A stretch of DNA of 64,000 nucleotides, taken from NCBI RefSeq assembly GCF_014898055.3, contig NW_023603184.1, forward strand, positions 29,552,808 through 29,616,807, given 5' to 3'. Shown piece after piece: positions 54,886-64,000 of the stretch. The notes under the pieces were generated by a model, which did no database searches, had not been told where the DNA came from, and saw only the letters and a list, made by a program, of their open reading frames with translations. This stretch comes from Talpa occidentalis. Lineage: Eukaryota; Chordata; Mammalia; Eulipotyphla; Talpidae. Numbering within the stretch: the first letter of the stretch is position 1; the number at the start of each line of letters is the position of its first letter. The translations under genes and the position numbers were made by a program.

Positions 54886-55200
54886 ACAGAGGTGAACTTT
54901 ATCTGGAAAAGACCAAAAATAACTATTCTAAGCTTTGTGGGCTGTGCCTTCTCTGTCAAAACTAAAAGCAGTCCTGACAATAGGTAAATGAATGGGCATG
55001 GCGCTGTTCCAATAACATTTTATGTACGAACATTGAAATTCAAATTTTGTATAATTTTCACTTGTCATGAAATGTCATCCTTCTTTTAATTTTCCAACCA
55101 TTTAAAAATGTAAAAAGCATCCTCAGCTCGCAGTTATAAGAAAACCAGCAACAGTCCACAATTTGCCCACGCTCTGTAGTTTGTCAGCCTGTACTTTAAA
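54886..55200 (-). mobile_element. hAT-like DNA transposon relic, antisense
   Basis: CTAAGCTTTGTGGGCTGTGC, ATAGGTAAATGAATGGGCAT, TGTTCCAATAACATTTTATG and GTAGTTTGTCAGCCTGTACT are the reverse order of the relic at 38890-39060. An AT-rich insertion interrupts it at about 55040-55130. Confidence 0.6.
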
Positions 55201-56140
55201 GGTCATTGTGTTGGCCAGACCTTCTCTGTTATTTTCCTTCCTCCACACGGCAAAGCAGCTCGCTTACTCAGGGCCTTCTCCAGCCAAGCAGGTTTGACCA
55301 TTCTCCTATCCGTGTCTTCCTCTACACGCAGCCAGGCTGGCTGTCCTGTATTCTCTCTCTCTCTCTCTCTCTCTCTTTAAATTGCTTCTTCTGTCCATGA
55401 GTTCTGTGTGCTGAGGGTTGAAACTTGAGTTTGAGTTTTGAGTGAGGAAAGAGTAGCAAAGTTGGGCAGACTTCGTTATTTGCGTTAGCCTATTCTTTTA
55501 TTTATTGTGTGCATACATGTGCGCATGAGCCCACAAGGGCCTGTCCTCTGTCGATAACTTCATGGTGAGTAATAGAGGTTTGGGAAGGGAAGCTGGTTTT
55601 CTGGCTGAATATGAAATAGTAACACCTCAAATCTCAGCATTATTCTAATAATTAATATTAGTGTGCTTCCAGGAGCTGAGCTAGAACATAGAAATCATCT
55701 TTGTTTTCCATCTTTTGTCACCATACCCAGGCAGTTTGGAACTGATAGAGGTACTTGTATGATTTTATGTCTTCTTGGTGCCTCTATATTATACGTTCAA
55801 ATGGGTGTGAAATAGTTTTTTAAATTGAAGTGTAGTGGGAGATGTTGTGTGGTGATGAAATGACACTAGAATTAACCTAAGGTTAAATAATTGCAAATTA
55901 ATAAAAGTAATTATGGTAGAAAACAAGATGATGGTTCTGGGCAGGCACATGATCGTGCCCATGCACTTATAAGGAGAAAAGGGAACCATGAAATAATAGG
56001 GGTGCTTTATTGAAATTCCACATGTTCTAAGAGTGGAGTATAGACTGCCAATAAATGAACAATGCAAGCACCTCATAGAAGAGACAGCTTTGCAAAAAGC
56101 AGTGGTTTCCAGGATGTGAAAAGTGCCTTTCTTCTCCTTT
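55201..56140. other. Unique DNA with (TC)n
   Basis: A pure (TC)n run lies at 55352-55376. A 95-codon antisense frame at 55789-56076 is without domains. Confidence 0.5.
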
Positions 56141-56340
56141 TTCTCTTTCTCAGGCTTTGAATTTATGAATATACTTCTCCCTCCTCTTAATTAGAGCAGA
56201 CTTGTTTGCCTTGATTAGAAGTTTTAATATCTACAATGTTTTCTATGTTAATTAGCTTCCTCTCAATGGCCTTGAATTGAATGTGCTTATAAAGAGCAGA
56301 GAATATAAAATACTGTTTCATTTGACAAATATCCCCAGAA
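56140..56340. other. Single-copy AT-rich block with homeodomain cores
   Basis: Three TTAATTAG/TTGATTAG/TTAATTAGC-type cores within 100 bp (about 56188, 56213 and 56249) in otherwise complex sequence, with no repeat signature. A plausible enhancer, on texture only. Confidence 0.3.
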
Positions 56341-56520
56341 GGGTAGGGAGCAGAAGCGCCACTCAAGACAAACTTTCCTTGAGGAGGCAGCCTTGAAGAC
56401 TTGTGGAAGGGGTTTGGAGGGTGCGCATTTATGTTTTTGCAATCCTTATCTCTTGCCTGGCTATCCTTGTCGCCAGGCTCTGCCCACCCACTAACCCATC
56501 TTCAGTAGAGTCATCTATTT
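56340..56520. other. Unique DNA
   Basis: No feature recognised. Confidence 0.4.
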
Positions 56521-56990
56521 AAAGGACACATCTGAGCAAGCCTGTCTCCTTCTCAAATTCTCAGTGGAAGATTTCTCTTGTTGCCTTACAAATAAAAGTG
56601 AAAATCATAAATAAGTTGTTGAAGTCTCTTTAAGTTGGCTTCTGCAACCTGCTTAATCCTACCTCTGACTATGCCCTCTCTACCCTTTCTGAAGGTTCAG
56701 TTACCTCTGGGGTCGAGACACTGATCCTTCATGATGCAGACTATACAAATGACTTCTCTGTACTGAACTAATCATACACTCCTATGTATCTGTGCTATTA
56801 CATAGCTTCCTTTATTTAAAATGCTCTTGTTCCTAGTCTCTGCCTATTAAAATCTTACTCAGCTTTCAAGGTTGAAATCTGTCTTTTTCATGAAAATTTC
56901 CCAAGCCCTTCTAGTCAGTACCTCACAGTGCATTGCAACTAATTTTTTTAAACCCTAGCTCGTTCTGATCTTTGTTATGTTAGTTTGCGC
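56520..56990 (+). mobile_element. L2 LINE relic
   Basis: TCTCCTTCTCAAATTCTCAG, 'taagttggcttctgcaacct', CTCTCTACCCTTTCTGAAGG and 'cttactcagctttcaaggtt' follow the L2 3' ORF order. The copy ends before the canonical tail. Confidence 0.65.
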
Positions 56991-57545
56991 ATACATGCAT
57001 TTGTCCACTCTGTAAATATTTACAAAATACCTTCTATGTTCCAGGCACTGCACCAGGCACAGGAGGTAAATGGAGGACAAAGCTGATACCTACATATTCA
57101 TCTGATCACCTGGGGTAAGAACACACTGCTCTTAGAGTCCCTAGTCGAAGGCATGTGTATGAACTGAGACATTCCTTGGGCAGCATAATTAAGGAAGAGT
57201 AGCAATAAGCCTGGCTATTTTGCCTGAACAGCCAGAATACTAAGTGGGTGTGCAACTTAATGGGAAAATGGAATTGCTTGGCATGACAAAAGGAATATCC
57301 AGTGCCTTGACAAAAAGAGGACATTAGAAAGAGATTTCTCAGAAATAGTTCTTTTGCTATATGGAGAAGGCAATAGAAAAAAGTGGGAAATATTAAGTGC
57401 AGTGCCTAATGCATGCCAAGAATTAATGAAGTTTAGATATTATTTTACCTCTTCCTCTAAATCTCTACAAAATCTTCATGTGCATCAACAATAGATGCAC
57501 ATTAGAGCTGAATCCATTAGAGCTGAATTTGGAGTGTATACCATT
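56990..57545. other. Mostly unique DNA
   Basis: A fragment at 57003-57062 (GTAAATATTTACAAAATACC, TTCTATGTTCCAGGCACTG) belongs to a common ancient repeat. The rest is unrecognised. Confidence 0.4.
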
Positions 57546-57549
57546 TTGG

Positions 57550-57785
57550 GGTGCTTACTTTGTGCCAGGAGCTGGTCTAACAGCTAAGATGTACATTATT
57601 TCCTTTAAACCTCAAGTCCTTTTATGACATAGGTGTTATCAGGATCCCCCATTTTACAAATGAGTAAACAGAGGCACCAAGAACACAATGATTTGTTCAA
57701 ACTCACAAAGTTAGTAAGTGGGTGAAGCTGGCATTCAGGTCTTCAAATGTCCAGCTCTTCCAATCTACCATTTTGTCCTGCTGTC
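57550..57785 (+). mobile_element. MIR SINE relic, near full length
   Basis: GTGCTTACTTTGTGCCAGGA, CCCCCATTTTACAAATGAGT, ACAAAGTTAGTAAGTGGGTG and GGCATTCAGGTCTTCAAATG cover the core and both flanks of MIR. Confidence 0.88.
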
Positions 57786-57839
57786 CCTCCATTAAGCCTA
57801 AGCTCCCTGAGGTCAGGAAAAGATAATGTGGAAGGAGAC

Positions 57840-57985
57840 TCCGCCTAGGATTTTACTCTTGGTTATTTTATAAATAAGAGAATTGAAACTCTGGAAGAAC
57901 AAATGACATAATCAGTACACTTGGAAGTCAGTACTACAACCCCAGTCTTGTGACTCCTACTCAAGTGCTCTTTTCATTAAAGGCA
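57840..57985 (+). mobile_element. MIR-like relic
   Basis: TAAATAAGAGAATTGAAACT, CTGGAAGAACAAATGACATA and GGAAGTCAGTACTACAACCC fit the MIR 3' half. Confidence 0.45.
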
Positions 57986-58263
57986 TTTGACTTTTATGAG
58001 AGAACAATTCCCACGTCATGCATGATTGCTGTTTCTACTTCTGAGCTGATAGGATCACTAAGTTCCAGCCAGGATTAGAGTCTTCTTCGATTTATGGCCT
58101 TACTCTTTTCTGGCTTGGGTTATTCAAAGGTCAGTGGGACTAATGGACAGGGGCTGCTTTGCAGTCTATCTTCAATTTAAAATGCATGATGCCTGTCAGA
58201 CTACTATTTTTAAAAGGGAGCTCTCATTGGAGTGGGAATGCTATTTTAAAGATGATTCTGTGA
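57986..58263. other. Unique DNA
   Basis: No feature recognised. Confidence 0.4.
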
Positions 58264-58701
58264 TTGGTTTTGGAGTGTAGATCAGATATGATTCAGAAAG
58301 ATAGTGTTGAAATTCATGACATGAAAAAAAAAAAAAAAAGACCTAAATTCTCAAGTGAACTCCTGATAAGTACAAAAAGATTCTCTGAAATATTTCACCA
58401 GAGTCTTTTGAGGCCATTAAGAAAGTGCCCAGGCAGGACTGAAAAGTGCATTAAGGGTTATTTATACATGGCAATTGAATCAAAGCGTCATTCTCCAGTT
58501 AACTTGACTCACATGAAGCAGGTTATTTTAAAAATTAGATACAAGCATTCTGGTTCAAAAGGTGGTGACTGGCTAGTAACCCTTGACACAACCTCGTTCA
58601 ACCTCCCAACGAAAGTGTTTGAAGACAGAGACAATGTCAAAAATGCATGTAAAAAACAGCAGACTAGAACTGACACACTGCTGCTCAGAATCTGGCACTA
58701 A
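58264..58701 (+). other. 145-codon open frame in single-copy DNA, status uncertain
   Basis: The predicted peptide is basic (an MKKKKKRP segment from a 15-17 nt A-run at 58323, then many K/R) and has no domain, signal peptide or membrane segment I recognise. It begins in weak context and has no splice-like borders. The DNA is repeat-free with complex composition and may instead be a conserved non-coding element. Coding status is doubtful. Confidence 0.15.
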
Positions 58702-59234
58702 TTAACACCAACTCCAGTGCCAAGGGAATTGGTCAGAGAATGCAGATTCTGTCTTACACTTGGTCTGATGCTAGAAAGTTGGCTAACTGAAAACAACAAT
58801 AATAGCAGTCAACACTTTTAAACAATAACTGAGACATATAAAACATTTGACAAAGTTGACTGAGGTTGGACGGTGCAAAACCCAAAGTGGTTAGAAGTAA
58901 TACACCAACTGAAGCTAGGTGAAAGATATTTACAGAGAAGCTCTAGAGGCAAAACAAGGAAATGATCTTATTGTCTATAGTTTAAGCAGTTGTATTATTT
59001 GGGAAAACCTAGCTAGCTGTTTGTGATTGTTTGTTTTACTTAACCTTGAGCCATTTACAGGAATTACCTCTGGCTTAAATTTTGGGTTTTCTGTGGAGGT
59101 CCCTGACTTCCCCCAGATGGCGCGGAGACTGCCCCTTCCTGGTGTACAGTTTACCTTGATCCAAATTTTGGGTTTTCTTATACAGGCTACCAACAGATCA
59201 GATCTACCTCAGTCTCACTTTGTCCTTGTTTAAT
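58702..59234. other. Unique DNA
   Basis: Inverted-looking phrase CAAATTTTGGGTTTTC occurs twice in near-direct repeat (59077-59091 as TAAATTTTGGGTTTTC and 59161-59175). Otherwise unrecognised. Confidence 0.4.
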
Positions 59235-59450
59235 CACTTTAACACTTACTGAGTGCTCACCACATGCTAGGCACTGCTCTAGGCATTTTGCATGAATTGT
59301 TTAACTTTCTAAACAATTCTATGAAGTAGGAGTTATTTCTCCCATTTTCCGAATGAGGAAATTAAGGCTCAGAGAGGTTAAGTATCTTCTTCAGGGACAC
59401 ACAGTCAGTGAGTAATAGGGCCAAGGTTCAAATCAAGGTTCTTTATCTAT
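59235..59450 (+). mobile_element. MIR SINE relic, near full length
   Basis: ACTTACTGAGTGCTCACCAC, ATGCTAGGCACTGCTCTAGG, 'gaatgaggaaattaaggctc' and AGAGAGGTTAAGTATCTTCT give an unusually well-preserved MIR core. Confidence 0.9.
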
Positions 59451-59864
59451 TCTTTCTTTCATTGTGTATCCCAGTTCAAATATACAAGCTTGTTTTATCA
59501 GAAGTCTAGACAGCCATAACTCCAGTGTTCAGCAATAACAAAGTATATCATCATGAAATGTAAGCACTCAATTGTAAGCATCAAACAAGATATAGAAAAA
59601 AATATTGATTACTAACCTAAGAAGAAGCTGATAGTTGTACAATTATTTGTGTGATTTCTACAGATAAATTAGGACCAAAACATCTGGCATTACTGAAAAT
59701 TGAAATAATTCATACATATTGTAATATATAATATTATAAATAGTCTTATTAAAAGGTTTAATAAGCATTTTTAATAAGTGATCACAAAGAAAAGTCAAGT
59801 AAACCTCAAAATGTACAGATTGTAAATGACTACATTGCTTAAAATGTAGTAAATATAGAGATGT
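59451..59864. other. AT-rich unique DNA
   Basis: No feature recognised. Confidence 0.4.
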
Positions 59865-59880
59865 AGAAAAAGGTGTTAGG

Positions 59881-60154
59881 GGGCCTCCCTGGTGGCACAT
59901 GGGGTTAAGCACAGCACTATGAAGCTATCTGCAGCCTCTGCTGCATGAGTTAGATGCCAAGGCCAGGGAGCTACCCACATGGCACAGCAGACCTCTCCTT
60001 CCTTGCTGCTTCCCTCAGTAGTGTATTTTAGTCAGTCTGCCTGTTCTGTTCCCTGCTCTGTATCTAGTAAGTCCTCTCACCGCCCCCTCCTGCCACACCT
60101 CTGGCCTGTACCTCAGTTCTTGTATGCATAAATAAATATTTTTAAAAAAGAGAA
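59881..60154 (+). mobile_element. tRNA-derived SINE, full length (type A)
   Basis: Head GGGCCTCCCTGGTGGCACAT. Duplications AGAAAAAGGTGTTAGG (59865-59880) and AGAAAAAGGTGTCAGG (60155-60170) match 15 of 16. The body is moderately diverged. Confidence 0.95.
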
Positions 60155-60170
60155 AGAAAAAGGTGTCAGG

Positions 60171-60470
60171 ATAAAGCATCATGGAAATATCTGTTATTAA
60201 GAAAGAAATCAATAGTACAGTTATAGATTGTTTTAAAAATTGCAGTGAGAATACAGTACATTAAAACTCATGAGATATTGTCAAAGTTATCATTACATAA
60301 AGTCATTCTGTTATTCAACAAGAACAAAATAAGAAACTCCATCTTAACAACTTAGAAAATGCACAGCGAGATAAAAAAGAGACAGGAACAAATATTGTTG
60401 AACTGATGTATGTGGAGGAGACTGTTGGATGATATTCTTAATGTTTCCAATCCTAACTTCATGTTCTCTT
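60171..60470. other. Unique DNA
   Basis: No feature recognised. Confidence 0.4.
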
Positions 60471-60900
60471 ATCTTCTTCTATAGAAACTGCAAAGTAAAA
60501 TAATTTACTTCCCAGGACTCCTTATAGTAAGAAGTGGCCATGTGAAATAAATCTTATCACTGCGATGTCGATGGGCATGCATAAGGGGCTTCTTGGACCA
60601 CTCGTACTTTAATGGCATGAAGGGGTATAGACAGAGCTGAGTTTGTGCTTCCCCGCTCCCCATTCTTCAGTCACATTGTTCTTGTCTCAAATGTACTTGT
60701 GATGTCTGAAATCATCATCATCTTTTGACCAAGAAGCCCAAACGTGAGGAGGAAAACCAAAGAGCAACAGACAGTGAATTTGAAGAATAGAATGGTTCTG
60801 GATCCCAAGTGGCATGACTGAGTAGTTGAAAGATGCTAGCAAGCTTCTCCCTCCAAGTTCAGTATCCATTTGCCTATTTGTTGAAGGTACTGTTTCACTT
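60470..60900. mobile_element. Possible ancient LTR/MaLR relic
   Basis: CCCAGGACTCCTTATAGTAA, GAAGTGGCCATGTGAAATAA and GGGGCTTCTTGGACCAC recall the opening part of a common old LTR-type repeat. Identity uncertain. Confidence 0.3.
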
Positions 60901-61072
60901 TCTGATGATTGCTGTTAATTATGCTTCTCACTTATGTGGTATGTAAATTTAAAAAAACTGATTTTGAAAAAAAATCACTGGAAAGTCTAATGTTTAGAAA
61001 GAGTGAACAAATAAATAAGCAAAAATTAAGATTTAGGCTGTAATATCATAAATCCAGAGAGAATTTAAAGTT

Positions 61073-61336
61073 GTTTTTTTTTTTTTATAGAGGCATGTTT
61101 TATTTATTTATTTATTTGTTTGTTTGTTTTGTTCATACAAGCACTGGGTACAGTCAGAAGTGCGGGAGGGTGAGAGAATTCACCAGAGCCAGAGCAGGGA
61201 GCAGAGCGGGCAGAAGGACCAAAGTACACTGCTGAGGGGAGCAGTGGGCGGCAGGAGAGGTCTGCACGCCATGTGGGACCTTCCTCCGGTGGCCGGGGAG
61301 CAGCTGGGGATCGAACCGGCGCCGCAGAGGCTGGAA
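61073..61336 (-). mobile_element. tRNA-derived SINE (type B, extended 3' tail), 5'-truncated
   Basis: Carries the extension TTTATAGAGGCATGTTTTAT and (TTTA)n(TTTG)n tail, but stops in the head at CGCCGCAGAGGCTGG, so about 55 bp of the 5' end is missing. Duplications AATTTAAAGTT at 61062-61072 and 61337-61347 show truncation happened at insertion. Confidence 0.95.
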
Positions 61337-61545
61337 AATTTAAAGTTTTAAAGAGAAGGCATGATAATAAGATTGACAATCTCAAAAAGGATCTTTTAAA
61401 AAATAAATGGAACTAATCACTGCATATTTAGGGTTTTTATTTATTTTTAATTACTATATTAATCAGGAAATAGAAATATTCCTGGGTACTTTCGGCAGAA
61501 CATGATTTGAGACAGGTAGTCATATGCTTAAAAAAACCTTTGGGA

Positions 61546-61812
61546 GGGCCTCCCTGGTGGTGGAGCGGGTTGAGTGCAATGCTGTGAAGCTGTCTGCATC
61601 CTCTGCAGTGCGGGTTCAATTCCAGCTGGCCAGGGAGATACCCACATGGCGCTGCAGACCTCTCCTGTCTTGCTCACTGCTCCCCTCAGCAGTGTTTTCG
61701 GTCCATCTGCCTGTTCTGCTCCCCACTCTGTCTCTGGTGAATCCTCTCACCCACCCACGCCTCTGGCCTGTACCCCAGCTCTTGTATAAATAAAATAAAT
61801 CTTTAAAAAAAA
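61546..61812 (+). mobile_element. tRNA-derived SINE, full length (type A)
   Basis: Head GGGCCTCCCTGGTGGTGGAG; B-box-like GGTTCAATTCC. Duplications AAAAAACCTTTGGGA (61531-61545) and a near copy at about 61813-61826. It lies 210 bp from the previous SINE in opposite orientation. Confidence 0.94.
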
Positions 61813-61826
61813 AAAAAACTTTGGGA

Positions 61827-62690
61827 AAAACAAATACACACAAAATAATTGGAAGAGGCAGAGAAGCAAAATTCAGGGAGAGAGCTGACAACACTCAGGT
61901 TCTTGTTAGTTTTTAGGAAAATGAGAGATTGCAACTATCTCCCCAACCTACAACTGCAAGAAACTGAGTGCTAGCGATGGTCACATTTGCCCATCACTGC
62001 GATAGGCAAGTTGAGTATCACCGAGAGGAAAGACAGGTCAGGAGAATGAAGAGGATGTACTTAGAGACATCTCACATATGAACAGTGTTTCTATCAGAGC
62101 TTGGTCAAAGGAGGAGAACAACTTGGAGATCAAAATCATTGGGATATATTATATAGATACAGCTTTGTGAAATTGTGGAGCTGGCTAAAAAGTTTCTAAA
62201 TAGCTGTTGCTTCTGTGTCTAGTACTGACCCCTGAAGTCAGCAAAGTGGGTAAGGAGGAAATAAAGGTGTGTGGGAGGTGGGGCAGCAAGAACTAGGGCC
62301 TGCAACAATAGACTGGGCCCTACATTGGGGCCCTACAGACCCAAGACCCCAATATTGATGATGAGATGGGGTTTGCAGAAGAAACTAATACCCTTCTTAA
62401 GGGGCTGAAATGTATTCCACACAGGAGCCAGGGAAGCTGAAGGTACCGGTCCAGCAGGAGCTGGAGCTGCTGCAGGTCTAGCTGCTGTACCATCCCAATC
62501 GGGCAGGTCAGCAGAGCAGTGATGGCATTGGGAGCAGTATCAGCATCTCACCCTTGCACACCTGTGACTGTATCCAGAACATGGCCCTTGCTTCACTTCC
62601 GCCTTTCTGATCTCCCATTTTGTCTCTTGTGGCCCACAGTGCTATGCAGGTAAGGGCATTTTGGAAATAGCCCCAGCTAAACTAAATGGC
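61827..62690. other. Unique DNA
   Basis: A CTG/CAG-rich patch at 62455-62490 (GGAGCTGGAGCTGCTGCAGG). No gene or named repeat recognised. Confidence 0.4.
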
Positions 62691-63440
62691 TACAATACAA
62701 AACCACTACAAAACTGCAAAAGGATGAATCTATAATAAGAAGAGAGTGGAATATTAAGAGAATTATCTACTAGCTCGATCAGGTTTATTCCAGGGAAGCA
62801 AGAATGTTTCATATTAGAAAAAATCTATTAATGTAATGACATCAGTTCAACAACCTCTCTAGGAAAAAATGTATGATAATCTCAATAGATGACAAAAGGA
62901 GGTACAGATAAAATTGAGCTTTTGTGCCTGATTAAAAAAAATTCTCCTAGAGATCTAGGAATAGGAAGATACTCCTTTTAATATACAACATCTTATATTG
63001 ACAGTCTGTATCATCCTTAATGATGAAACACCAAAAACATTCCCATTAAAACTAGGAAGAGGCAGAGCTGCTGGATGTCTCTATTATTATATAGAACGGT
63101 TCCAGAAATTCTATCTGATGCAAGAAGACATCAGGCAGAAATAAAAGGTAAAATTATTGGAAAGGAAGAGTCAAAATTACTATTATTTGCAGACAGTATG
63201 ATTATATATCTTTAAGAAACTGCAAGAGGATCAGCTGAAAGCCTTAACATTAATTCATAATTAGTAAAATGGTGGCATACACGAAAAATGTACAAAATCC
63301 AGTAGCTTTCCTCTATACCAACAGTGCCACTCAGAAAACATACTGGTGAATGGAAATTCATTCAATCACAATTTGAACCAGAAGACATTAAATGCATAAT
63401 GATATTGACATTTTTAAAGAATACCCATCATTAATTTTGT
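62690..63440 (+). mobile_element. Old L1 ORF2 relic (reverse transcriptase palm)
   Basis: The reverse-transcriptase catalytic stretch is recognisable at 63180-63212 as LLFADSMIIYL, where L1 normally has FADD: the second catalytic aspartate is replaced by serine. Frameshifts and stops surround it. Upstream GATCAGGTTTATTCCAGGGA and downstream AGTAGCTTTCCTCTATACCA fit the L1 order. Confidence 0.8.
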
Positions 63441-63745
63441 TTCGGATCGTTCTGATGTTTCTCCCATGATTTGGATTTAGTTTATACATTTTGGTAGGAA
63501 GATCTCAGTGGTGATCTTGTATTCTTCTCTGTGCATCCTCTTATGACAAATATAATGTCATTTTCCCCTCTATTGATGATGCTAACTTTGATTTCTGTTA
63601 GTATGGTGTCTGCAAGATTTCACTTCTGTGAAGTATTATTTTTCCCTTTGTAGTTGATAAAGCACCTTTGTGGAAACTTATTTTGAGACCATGTAAATAT
63701 CTTGTTTCTCATCAAATTTTCACCCCTTGTCAACTCCTTCATATT
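63440..63745. mobile_element. Ancient L1-associated repeat
   Basis: TCCCATGATTTGGATTTAGT, TTATACATTTTGGTAGGAAG, 'tcagtggtgatcttgtattc' and GAGACCATGTAAATATCTTG match a familiar old L1 untranslated-region relic. Strand uncertain. Confidence 0.5.
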
Positions 63746-63759
63746 ACAATGCCGGCAAG

Positions 63760-64000
63760 ACCAGAGAGATGGATAGTCACACACAGTGCGAGTACGGGTA
63801 TAAATAGGTCACATTCTCTGAAAAGCAACCGAGCAATCCTTATGAGGGACATTAAAATGTGTCATACTCTTTGATATAATAATCCAACTTCTAGGAATCT
63901 GTTCTAGGAAGAGTAAAAAACAGAAATGTGACCAGAAATATATATAAAAGTGAAAATTTGGTAACAAGGTAAAATCCAACAATAAATGAGTGGATAAACT
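63760..64000 (+). mobile_element. Ancient L1/HAL1-type relic, runs off the window
   Basis: TGCGAGTACGGGTATAAATA, 'aaaatgtgtcatactctttg', ATAATCCAACTTCTAGGAAT and the later AATAAATGAGTGGATAAACT follow the L1/HAL1 ORF2 3' order. The right end is cut by the window. Confidence 0.6.

Noticed and set aside
1..64000. A protein-coding gene or an operon-like or defence system
   Set aside because: No ORF above 206 codons, no recognisable domain chain, no exon series with consistent frame, and a repeat spectrum typical of mammalian non-genic DNA. Prokaryotic features (Shine-Dalgarno sites, operons, CRISPR) do not apply.

Overview
This is a stretch of mammalian nuclear DNA with no protein-coding gene I can support. 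The evidence is the repeat content: MIR and L2 relics, MLT1-type (ERVL-MaLR) LTRs, ancient L1 on both strands, younger 5'-truncated L1 copies, hAT-type DNA transposon relics, microsatellites, and 25 copies of one tRNA-derived SINE family. No sequence recognisable as primate Alu, rodent B1/B2, carnivore CAN, equine ERE, vespertilionid VES or horseshoe-bat Rhin SINEs was seen, and apart from one 38-bp tRNA-Glu-like relic (2625-2662) nothing resembles cetartiodactyl CHR. The host is therefore probably a less-studied placental lineage. I do not recognise the SINE family by name and do not assign a species.

Layout. 1-6 kb: mostly unique DNA, an old L1 split by a MaLR LTR, and an MLT1-like LTR with a short perfect hairpin. 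6-22 kb: eight SINEs, an antisense L1 3' end, a younger L1 3' end with target-site duplications, an L2, and a GC-richer single-copy block near 10.0-10.7 kb that looks like a conserved regulatory element. 16.5 kb holds a short zinc-finger-like peptide next to a splice-acceptor-like tract. 22-25.7 kb is largely SINE-free and contains two related exon-like modules and the longest ORF (206 codons, probably chance). 25.7-32 kb is an accessory-style pile-up: SINEs nested in MIRs, one antisense LTR, a degenerate minisatellite, and two same-strand LTRs of one family about 2.5 kb apart. 32-37 kb is mostly unique. 37-42 kb is a nest of an old antisense L1 interrupted by a DNA transposon relic and then by a 2.3-kb younger L1. 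45-53 kb is a second SINE-dense zone with three SINEs in tandem at 47.9-48.9 kb. 54.1 kb carries an L1 copy with a 5' inversion. 55-64 kb has L2, MIR, a few SINEs and ancient L1.

Nothing here works together as a pathway or operon. The window reads as intergenic or deep intronic DNA shaped by successive retrotransposition. The best-supported observations concern the SINE family (two structural variants plus a CTCF-like head motif), the inverted L1, and the LTR pair. Boundaries marked by target-site duplications are the firmest; identities of old repeats rest on remembered consensus features and were not checked by a search.
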